Positions 1 to 5,245 of a DNA stretch of 5,245 bases are shown one piece after another. Position 1 is the stretch's first letter. Each line of letters starts with the position of its first letter. This stretch comes from Deltaproteobacteria bacterium RBG_13_49_15 (GTDB lineage Bacteria > Desulfobacterota > Desulfobacteria > Desulfobacterales > UBA2156). The stretch spans positions 3,734 to 8,978 of the forward strand of contig MGQD01000107.1 of NCBI GenBank assembly GCA_001797695.1. Reading direction: 5' to 3'. The translations under genes and the position numbers were made by a program. The notes under the pieces were generated by a model. That model saw only the letters and a list, made by a program, of their open reading frames with translations. It ran no database searches and had not been told where the DNA came from.

Positions 1-1417
1 CCTTTGTTGCCGGAACCATCCCGGTCCCCAGGACAACGATGTCTGCTATAACCTCAACTTTTTTACCTAAAAGGGTATTTTCCGCAAGAACAGCAAGACC
101 GTCCCCGTTTCTGGATACGGCGACCACTTCGCCTTTGGTCAGGAAAATGCCGGGATCTTGTTGAATGCTTTTGTAGAAGTTTTCGGACAGACCGGGTGTA
201 CGCATATGTTGATAAAAGATAAATGCCTTGCCGTCATCCGGGTAATCGTCGCGAACATATTTGGCCTGTTTAAGAGCAACAAGGCTGGTGACCGATCCGG
301 CATAATCGAAATCGCTGTCGTCTCCCTTGCCGGGGCTTTGGATGAAAACAACCGATTTGGCGATCTTACCGTCCGACGGACGGTGGATTTTTCCGGCCTT
401 GGCGATCTTTTCGAATTCGGCGTTGGTCACCACGTCCGGAAGTTCACCAAAACCGAGGTGAGCAAACTCGCTCTTTTCAGGCTGATACGGTCGCCAACCG
501 GCAGCCAGGATGGCCGCTCCGAACAATTCACCGTTGGGATCCAGTGTCAGGATATCCTGTCTTCCCTTGTTGTATTCCAGATACCGCTCGTGAAGCTTTT
601 CCGGGTCGAGTTCCTTGCCGCTTTCATCTACCTGCATCTCTGGGGGGAGCGGAAATGGAACATCGAATTCAATTTTTTCTCCGGGCTTTTTAAAGGTTAT
701 CGTGAATTCTCCCGGCTGACCGGCGATTCGGGCGACGACGGTTTCGGTTTTTACGGTAATGTTAGGATGGTTTTGAACGGCCTTGATTTTTTCTTCGATT
801 ACAGGAGATATTAAATTATCGTAGGGATAGGCGACAGGGAGCTGTTTTCTCCAGGAATTGGCGTGCCCTCCCAGTTGAGCTTCCTTTTCGACAATGGTGA
901 CGGAGTAGCCGGTGTCGGCCGCATCTAAAGCGGCCGATATGCCGGTGACGCCTCCTCCAATGACTAGGATTTTTCGGCTTAGCGCCGCCAATTGAAAAGG
1001 TTCGGGAAGAGTGATCTTTTTAACCCGGGCAATCCCCATCTTCAGATAATCCTCGGCCATCATTTGAACCCGATCGAATTTTTGGGGATCGGTCTTTTCC
1101 TCTTGTGTAAGGGCCGGAAAAGCGGATCTGGGATGAGACCATGCCACTCCTTCCCTTATATTCACCCGGTCGACGAGACAGGCGTTGAACCGAAAAGTAT
1201 CGAAGTTGACCCGACGCGAACAGGCGGCAATCACCAGAGTGTTGGTCCCTTCTGCAATATCTTTTTTTAATAAATCGACACCTTCCTGGCCGCAGAGAAA
1301 GGGGTGGGTCTTGCAGGTGATCGCTTCCTCCTGGGGCATCTTGCTCAATGCCCCGATATCCAGTGAATCCCCGATTCCACAACCCGTGCAGATATAAGCA
1401 CCATATTTTTTATCCAT
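1..1417 (-). CDS. qmoB: Quinone-interacting membrane-bound oxidoreductase subunit B (HdrA-like), 3' end cut off by window
   Basis: QmoB is the larger flavoprotein of QmoABC. From the ATG at 1417 the frame was read codon by codon to base 1 without a stop: 472 residues of an expected 740-770 (known subunit about 82 kDa). Residues 1-80 match the HdrA N-terminal cluster domain: AYICTGCGIG (C10, C13), ITCKTHPFLCG (C35, C42) and IAACSRRVNFDTF (C66). Residues 150-185 are a FAD fold: ILVIGGGVTG (G154, G156, G159), E177, then LGGH. FGAAILAAGWRPYQP and the following VVTNAEFE continue the flavoprotein domain. Where QmoA has its four FAD-proximal cysteines, this protein has FIQSPGKG at 358-365 and AGSVTS at 373-378, without any cysteine. 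No ferredoxin insert is seen in the visible part. The family's C-terminal iron-sulfur and MvhD-like regions, and qmoC, would lie beyond the left edge. It starts 10 bp after qmoA and is surely co-transcribed with it. Confidence 0.95.
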   Translation of the reverse strand, partial: MDKKYGAYICTGCGIGDSLDIGALSKMPQEEAITCKTHPFLCGQEGVDLLKKDIAEGTNTLVIAACSRRVNFDTFRFNACLVDRVNIREGVAWSHPRSAFPALTQEEKTDPQKFDRVQMMAEDYLKMGIARVKKITLPEPFQLAALSRKILVIGGGVTGISAALDAADTGYSVTIVEKEAQLGGHANSWRKQLPVAYPYDNLISPVIEEKIKAVQNHPNITVKTETVVARIAGQPGEFTITFKKPGEKIEFDVPFPLPPEMQVDESGKELDPEKLHERYLEYNKGRQDILTLDPNGELFGAAILAAGWRPYQPEKSEFAHLGFGELPDVVTNAEFEKIAKAGKIHRPSDGKIAKSVVFIQSPGKGDDSDFDYAGSVTSLVALKQAKYVRDDYPDDGKAFIFYQHMRTPGLSENFYKSIQQDPGIFLTKGEVVAVSRNGDGLAVLAENTLLGKKVEVIADIVVLGTGMVPATK

Positions 1418-1423
1418 GGATAA

Positions 1424-1429
1424 CCTCCT
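1424..1429 (-). promoter_or_regulatory. Ribosome binding site of qmoB, overlapping the qmoA stop
   Basis: The minus strand reads TAGGAGG: the last two bases of the qmoA TAG stop are the first two of AGGAGG. Six bases separate it from the qmoB ATG at 1417. Ribosomes finishing qmoA therefore end directly on this site, which suggests translational coupling of the two subunits. Confidence 0.85.
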
Positions 1430-2705
1430 ACTTTCTCACCAGAGTTTGGATCGCCTTCAATGCCATACCGGTCGCATTCTGGTTCGACGATACCACATCA
1501 GCCGGTTTATTGGCACATCCCGCAGCAAACATGCCGCCCCTTTCAAAATCGTTTATCATAAAACCGTCTTGAGTGTACTTGAGATCGGGAGAGGGTTTGG
1601 CCTGTGCGGCGGTTGGCTGCATGCCGGTGGCAAGGACCACCAGTTCCACAGTCTGTCTTATTTTTTCACCTGTTACCGCATTTTCGGCGACCACGGTGAT
1701 ATTTTTGGAGTCGGAATCTTCACTGACCTCGGCAACTTTTCCTTTGACAAAATGCACCTTTTGATCTTCTTTGATCTTTTTATAAAATCGTTCATACCGG
1801 TATCCCGGAGCCCTGAGGTCGATGTAGAAAACATAGATCTCGGCGTCCGGATATCGCTCCCGGATGTAGGTGGTCTGTTTCAAAGACGCCATGCAGCAGA
1901 TGTAGGAGCAATAGGGAAGGTGGTTTTCGTCCCGTGAACCGGCGCATTGAACAAAGGCGATGCTTTTCGGCTCCTTTTCGTCTGATGGTCGTAAAATCTT
2001 TCCTTTGGTGGGTCCGTTCGGAGCGGCCAGCCGTTCCAGCATCATGTTGGTGACGATGTTCGGATATCTCCCGAAGCCGAGGTTGTCGATCTTGGTAGCA
2101 TCGTAAGGCTCCCATCCGGTTGCCCAGACGATGGCGCCCACGCTGAGATGGATGGTCTTTGCCTTCATGTCGAGATCGACGGCGTCGTACTTGCAGGCGC
2201 TCAGGCAGCGCTTGGCGTCTTCCGTGCCGATGATCTGGGGCGAAATTACATAGCGAGCCGGAAATGCCATCTCAAATGGGAGGTAGGCCCCTTTATGTTT
2301 ATCGATCCCAAAATTAAAATCATTTGAGATCTCCATCTGGCAGGCTTTGGCGCAATCCCCGCAGCAGGTGCACTTTTCGTTGATATACCTGGGATTTAGG
2401 TTGATGGTAACATCATAATGGCCGGGAGTCCCGGATACCTTTCCAACTTCGGCCAGTGTAAACGTTTTAATTCTGGGGTTGTCTTTGATTCTTCTGAAAT
2501 TGATCTCAAGGCCGCAGGTCGGAGGACATAGCTTGGGAAAATATTGATTCAACTGCGCTACCCTTCCGCCCAGATATGGGTTTTTTTCGATTAAAAAAAC
2601 TTCGTATCCCACTTCGGCAGCTTCGAGGGTGGTAGTCAACCCGCTGATCCCCCCACCGACGACCAAAATGCTACCGTTTACAGGGGCTGTTTTTTCGTCT
2701 GTCAT
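1428..2705 (-). CDS. qmoA: Quinone-interacting membrane-bound oxidoreductase subunit A (HdrA-like flavoprotein)
   Basis: QmoA is one of two soluble HdrA-type flavoprotein subunits of QmoABC, the membrane complex needed to deliver electrons to APS reductase during sulfate reduction. The protein has 425 residues, close to the known subunit of about 44 kDa. An N-terminal FAD-binding fold is shown by ILVVGGGISG (G17, G19, G22), by E40 at the end of the second strand, and by YLGGR (44-48). HdrA-like cysteines follow: C60 and C64 in CPPTCG, a ferredoxin motif C112-x2-C115-x2-C118-x3-C122 with an extra C114, then C167 and C171 as what looks like half of a second ferredoxin motif. QCAGSRDENHLPYCSYICC gives C254, C266, C270 and C271, the FAD-proximal cysteine set of HdrA. 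MFAAGCANKPAD near the C-terminus (C397) is the usual closing FAD motif. There are no membrane helices and no HdrA N-terminal cluster domain. The TAG stop lies within the qmoB ribosome binding site. Confidence 0.96.
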   Translation of the reverse strand: MTDEKTAPVNGSILVVGGGISGLTTTLEAAEVGYEVFLIEKNPYLGGRVAQLNQYFPKLCPPTCGLEINFRRIKDNPRIKTFTLAEVGKVSGTPGHYDVTINLNPRYINEKCTCCGDCAKACQMEISNDFNFGIDKHKGAYLPFEMAFPARYVISPQIIGTEDAKRCLSACKYDAVDLDMKAKTIHLSVGAIVWATGWEPYDATKIDNLGFGRYPNIVTNMMLERLAAPNGPTKGKILRPSDEKEPKSIAFVQCAGSRDENHLPYCSYICCMASLKQTTYIRERYPDAEIYVFYIDLRAPGYRYERFYKKIKEDQKVHFVKGKVAEVSEDSDSKNITVVAENAVTGEKIRQTVELVVLATGMQPTAAQAKPSPDLKYTQDGFMINDFERGGMFAAGCANKPADVVSSNQNATGMALKAIQTLVRK

Positions 2706-2710
2706 GCTAT

Positions 2711-2716
2711 CCCTCC
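2711..2716 (-). promoter_or_regulatory. Ribosome binding site of qmoA
   Basis: The minus strand has GGAGGG, five bases (ATAGC) and then the ATG at 2705. It decides the qmoA start. No convincing sigma-70 promoter was found between the terminator and this site; candidate boxes match only about half the consensus. Confidence 0.8.
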
Positions 2717-2734
2717 GTGCATTGTGATGATAAA

Positions 2735-2795
2735 GTTATGGGTGACGGGCAATGAAATGCAGTTTGTCGATCATCCATCACCGATCACCCATAAC
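2735..2795. repeat. 61-bp intergenic element with 11-bp terminal inverted repeats and heptad periodicity
   Basis: GTTATGGGTGA at 2735-2745 is repeated as its exact reverse complement, TCACCCATAAC, at 2785-2795. The stem can be extended by three more pairs (CGG 2746-2748 with CCG 2781-2783) across a single bulged base at 2784. Read on the minus strand from 2792, the right end is a degenerate tandem heptamer: ATGGGTG, ATCGGTG, ATGGATG, then ATCGACA. The left end starts with the same ATGGGTG unit. The element is too short for a gene. It resembles REP-like or miniature intergenic repeats, but which family it belongs to cannot be told from one copy. It starts 10 bases after the apr terminator and ends 29 bases before the qmoA start, so in a read-through transcript it would form a hairpin in the qmoA leader without covering the ribosome binding site. 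Confidence 0.7.
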
Positions 2796-2805
2796 AAGGG
2801 ATCTT

Positions 2806-2841
2806 AACAAAAACCTCCAGGCGCTTTGTGGCGCCTGGAGG
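2806..2841 (-). terminator. Rho-independent terminator downstream of aprA
   Basis: On the minus strand an 11-bp perfect GC-rich stem, CCTCCAGGCGC / GCGCCTGGAGG (2841-2831 and 2824-2814), closes a 6-base loop (CACAAA) and is followed directly by TTTTTGTT (2813-2806). The plus strand has no T-run on the other side, so it works only for leftward transcription, that is for aprBA. It lies 34 bases past the aprA stop codon and about 100 bases before qmoA. Confidence 0.93.
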
Positions 2842-2875
2842 CGTATTCACCGACTAGTTCATAGCCGCTCCTAAT

Positions 2876-4855
2876 TTAATCCGGGATGATCTTGATGTAA
2901 TCTCTCTTGAAAATATCCCATTTTTTCGCTTTCGGATCAAACTTGGAGTTGACGAAGCAGAACCAGTTTTTGTCATCCTGCCCCGGATAATCGGACTGAT
3001 AATAGAATCCGGGATACCGGGTTTCTTTTCTGAACTGAATGTGGCGCAGGTGGGATTCGACCGTCCAAATCCGGTGCAGAATCTCCCATGACCGCATCAG
3101 TTCGTGCAGGTCGCCGGCGGCCAGTTTTTCACAGTCTTCCCGCATCCACTGCAGAAGTTCCATGACGATTTCCAGGTTCTTGCTGGTCGTCTCGTAGTAG
3201 GTGGCTGTGCCGGCGCCATACTCGTGAGTGGCCTTCATCAACCGGTACATCATTCCGTTGGGTTTAAGGTAGTTGGGGTTGATGTCGTCGGCAGTTGTGT
3301 ACGCGCAATTGGCCAGATACGTGTGAACCGGTTTGTATACAAAATTGATAATGTCCTGTTTGGACATGGCCACTTCCGGTTTGAAATCGGCATGATCCTT
3401 TGCATACCGGGCCATCTGTTTAACGGCGATCCGGCCTTCCGCATGGGATCCCGAAGAAAACTTGTGACCCGAGCAGCCGACACCGTCGCCGGCGGTAAAG
3501 AGGCCTTTGACCGTAGTCATTCGGTTGTAAACCTTACCGTTATCGGCTTTGATTTTAAATTCAGCCGGAACCCAGTCGTAGTCCGGACCGGAAACCCAGA
3601 AGCCGCAGCAGCCCGAATGGGATCCGAGCAGATACGGTTCGGTCGGCATGATCTCGGAATTCTTTTTTTCCGGTTCGGTGTTGGTGGCGCACCACAGGTT
3701 GGCCTGGCCGCAGGTCATATCCAGAAAATCCTCCCAGGCTTCGGATTCAAGATGCTTGAGCTCTTTCTTGTCCATGGTTTTGCCGAGTTCGGCCAGCGCC
3801 GATACCGTATCCATGATGATGGGGCCGCGCCCTTCCTTCATTTCGAACAGCATCAGGTGGTTACGCAGACAGGTCGGGGTAACGGCGGCAGTGCCGTAAG
3901 GTGCGAACCTCTGCAGCTCTTTCTTGGCGGCTTCGGAAGCAACATAATTTTCACCCAGACCGTTCAAGCCTTTGGCTTTGAACAGCAAATACCAGGCGCC
4001 TACCGGGCCATAGCCGTCTTTGAACCGGGCCGGGGTGAAACGGTTTTCCATCATGGAAAGTTCGGCGCCCACTCTCATTCCGAGGTAATATGTGGAACCG
4101 GAGTTCCAAACCGGATACCACGCGCGCCCTTTTCCTTCGCCGACACTTCGGGGTTGATAGATGTTTACTGCGCCGCCGCAGGCGATCAGTGCGGTTTTAC
4201 ATTTAATCAAAAAGACCTTGTTTTCTCTAACCGAGAATCCCATAGCCCCGGCGATATGGTCCGGGCGGTTTTTATCCAATGCGAGCTCCACGATGAAGAC
4301 GCGCTCCAGGATGTTGGTGTCGCCAATCGCTTTTTTGGCAGCTTCGGCAACGATCCGCTTGTAGGATTCGCCGTTGATCATGATCTGCCATTTGCCGGTG
4401 CGAATCGGTTTAGCTCCCTTTTTCAGAGTCCCCATCGCCAGCCCCTTTTTTCCATCCAGGGTTTTACCCTCTGCGGATTTTTTCCATATGGGGAGCCCCC
4501 ATTCCTCAAACAGGTTGACGGAATCGTCCACATGACAGCCGAGATCAAAAATCAGGTCTTCCCGAACGATTCCCATGAGATCGTTTCGGACCATTTTGAC
4601 ATAGTCTTCTGTAGAGTTTTCGCCGATGTAGGTGTTGATGGCCGAAAGGCCCTGAGCAACGGCGCCGCTTCTCTCCATGGCCGCTTTGTCCACGATCAGG
4701 CAGGTCTGGTTGGGAGCCAACCATTTTTTAACTTCAAATGCCGCTCCGCATGCCGCCATTCCGCCGCCGATGATCAAGACATCAACTTCTCGCTCTTCGA
4801 AAGCAGGATCTTTAACGGCCTTGAGTTCCCCTTTGGGTTTATTAGGTAATGCCAT
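2876..4855 (-). CDS. aprA: Adenylylsulfate (APS) reductase alpha subunit, FAD-containing catalytic chain
   Basis: AprA reduces APS to AMP and sulfite at a non-covalent FAD, with electrons from AprB; it is soluble, and no signal peptide or membrane segment is seen. The protein has 659 residues, normal for the family, and belongs to the fumarate reductase/succinate dehydrogenase flavoprotein superfamily. The N-terminal Rossmann segment is VLIIGGGMAACGAA (residues 26-39), with Ala35 where many relatives have the third Gly. The segment QGLSAINTYIG holds N74, ENRFTPARFKDGYGPVG holds R272, and GSHSGCCG holds H413. These probably correspond to catalytic Asn74, Arg265 and His398 of the A. fulgidus enzyme, an assignment made by motif and not by alignment. 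GLFTAGDGVG (451-460) followed by SSGSHAEGR is the second FAD-contacting region. The C-terminus with many Tyr, Trp and Lys residues (RYPGFYYQSDYPG onward) is typical of AprA. The ATG at 4855 is supported by its ribosome binding site. An intrinsic terminator follows 35 bases after the stop. The qmo genes downstream indicate the reductive (sulfate-reducing) type. Confidence 0.98.
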   Translation of the reverse strand: MALPNKPKGELKAVKDPAFEEREVDVLIIGGGMAACGAAFEVKKWLAPNQTCLIVDKAAMERSGAVAQGLSAINTYIGENSTEDYVKMVRNDLMGIVREDLIFDLGCHVDDSVNLFEEWGLPIWKKSAEGKTLDGKKGLAMGTLKKGAKPIRTGKWQIMINGESYKRIVAEAAKKAIGDTNILERVFIVELALDKNRPDHIAGAMGFSVRENKVFLIKCKTALIACGGAVNIYQPRSVGEGKGRAWYPVWNSGSTYYLGMRVGAELSMMENRFTPARFKDGYGPVGAWYLLFKAKGLNGLGENYVASEAAKKELQRFAPYGTAAVTPTCLRNHLMLFEMKEGRGPIIMDTVSALAELGKTMDKKELKHLESEAWEDFLDMTCGQANLWCATNTEPEKKNSEIMPTEPYLLGSHSGCCGFWVSGPDYDWVPAEFKIKADNGKVYNRMTTVKGLFTAGDGVGCSGHKFSSGSHAEGRIAVKQMARYAKDHADFKPEVAMSKQDIINFVYKPVHTYLANCAYTTADDINPNYLKPNGMMYRLMKATHEYGAGTATYYETTSKNLEIVMELLQWMREDCEKLAAGDLHELMRSWEILHRIWTVESHLRHIQFRKETRYPGFYYQSDYPGQDDKNWFCFVNSKFDPKAKKWDIFKRDYIKIIPD

Positions 4856-4861
4856 GTTATA

Positions 4862-4869
4862 TCCTCCTT
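4862..4869 (-). promoter_or_regulatory. Ribosome binding site of aprA
   Basis: The minus strand reads AAGGAGGA followed by six bases (TATAAC) and the ATG at 4855. This near-perfect Shine-Dalgarno sequence fixes the aprA start and fits a very highly translated enzyme. The rest of the 75-bp aprB-aprA spacer (4856-4930) shows no terminator or convincing promoter, so the two subunits are most likely on one transcript. Confidence 0.85.
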
Positions 4870-4930
4870 GAATCTATTTTTCTTAATTAGTCATTTGGCT
4901 TGAGACAACACAAAACCAACGCCAGCATGC

Positions 4931-5245
4931 TTAGACAGTCGCTTTAGGTCTCGGAAGTTTATATCCCTCGGCTTCTTGATTAGCAAAAAGACCGCTTTCG
5001 AGATCTTTTCCTTTCAGATCTTGATAAGCATTGGCGCCTCCTTCAGGCGTTGTCCGGATGGGAAACTTAAAGCGTTTAATGAGGCCGTTTCGGAATTTAC
5101 AGGTCCACATGACATCTTCGGTTCCCAGCATCGGCATGACGCTGCTTCCTAGCGGGACGAAGTCGGCATAACCTCTAACTTCAATTGCCTGGGTGGGGCA
5201 AATCTTAACGCATGAAAAACATTCCCAGCATTGATCCGGTTCTTG
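4931..5245 (-). CDS. aprB: Adenylylsulfate (APS) reductase beta subunit, 5' end cut off by window
   Basis: This is the iron-sulfur electron-transfer subunit of dissimilatory APS reductase, which passes electrons to the FAD of AprA in the cytoplasm. The frame is open from the right edge to the TAA at 4931-4933, giving 104 visible residues. An internal ATG at 5137 would give only 68 residues, but the coding sequence clearly continues upstream of it. Visible residues 6-17 (CWECFSCVKICP) form a complete C-x2-C-x2-C-x3-C-P ferredoxin motif at C6, C9, C12 and C16. The Trp between the first two cysteines (W7) is probably the residue placed between FAD and the nearer cluster in the Archaeoglobus fulgidus enzyme structure. 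The cysteine-free remainder, from about residue 20 to the C-terminal PRPKATV, matches the AprB tail that wraps around AprA. The family is usually about 145-165 residues, so roughly 40 or more N-terminal residues with the other cluster motif lie outside the window. aprA follows after 75 bp. Confidence 0.96.
   Translation of the reverse strand, partial: QEPDQCWECFSCVKICPTQAIEVRGYADFVPLGSSVMPMLGTEDVMWTCKFRNGLIKRFKFPIRTTPEGGANAYQDLKGKDLESGLFANQEAEGYKLPRPKATV

Noticed and set aside
158..814. A 218-codon open frame on the plus strand antisense to qmoB
   Set aside because: It is also in codon-on-codon register with qmoB, which is continuous and motif-bearing here. No family features are seen.
1020..1382. 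A 120-codon minus-strand frame inside qmoB
   Set aside because: It is out of frame with qmoB. The in-frame reading from 1417 gives recognisable HdrA motifs throughout, so this is an overlap artefact and not a sign of a frameshift.
2706..2805. A possible sigma-70 promoter for qmoA
   Set aside because: Several box pairs were tried (for example TTGTTA with ATGATC at 17-bp spacing). The -10 boxes match only about half the consensus, and some overlap the repeat element, so no promoter is called.
2854..2872. A minimal ORF (ATG AAC TAG) with an AGGAG five bases upstream, just after the aprA stop
   Set aside because: Two codons plus a stop next to a short purine run is expected by chance. Leader-peptide attenuation is conceivable but has no further support, as no regulatory codons or alternative hairpin are visible.
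3104..4849. A 581-codon open frame on the plus strand antisense to aprA
   Set aside because: It lies codon-on-codon opposite aprA, where antisense stops need TTA, CTA or TCA codons in the sense gene. The codon-biased aprA lacks these between Leu3 (TTA) and about residue 584. The frame starts at a GTG inside aprA, and its product resembles no known family. It is a shadow of codon bias.

Overview
The window carries the core of the dissimilatory sulfate-reduction electron-transfer locus, entirely on the minus strand. In transcription order (right to left) it reads aprB (3' part only), aprA, qmoA and qmoB (5' part only). The gene order aprBA-qmoAB, the AprA and AprB sequence motifs, and the HdrA-like Qmo flavoproteins point to a sulfate-reducing bacterium of the Desulfobacterota (former Deltaproteobacteria), with Desulfobacterales the most likely order. 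That placement is inferred from operon type and motif recognition; no phylogeny was possible. Base composition is close to 50% GC by eye, and all four genes look alike in style, with no sign of recent transfer.

Layout: 4931-5245 is the C-terminal 104 codons of aprB, the ferredoxin-like subunit of adenylylsulfate (APS) reductase, cut by the window edge. A 75-bp spacer with a strong ribosome binding site leads into aprA (2876-4855), the complete FAD-containing catalytic subunit. A 170-bp spacer follows. It holds a textbook intrinsic terminator for the apr transcript (2806-2841) and then a 61-bp element with 11-bp perfect terminal inverted repeats and a degenerate 7-bp periodicity (2735-2795). 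qmoA (1428-2705) is complete. It is followed after 10 bp by qmoB, whose first 472 codons are in the window and whose frame is open to base 1. qmoC would be expected just beyond the left edge.

How the genes work together: Sat (not in the window) activates sulfate to APS, and AprAB reduces APS to AMP and sulfite in the cytoplasm. The membrane-bound QmoABC complex is known to be needed for delivering electrons to AprAB, drawing them at least partly from menaquinol. QmoA and QmoB are both HdrA relatives, and the sequence shows that they keep different parts of the HdrA iron-sulfur equipment.

No previously undescribed system is visible: the four genes are well-known central metabolism. The points worth a second look are the terminator between the two functionally coupled halves of the locus, the palindromic repeat element next to it, and the reciprocal cysteine pattern of QmoA and QmoB. 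There is no gene-free stretch over 300 bases.
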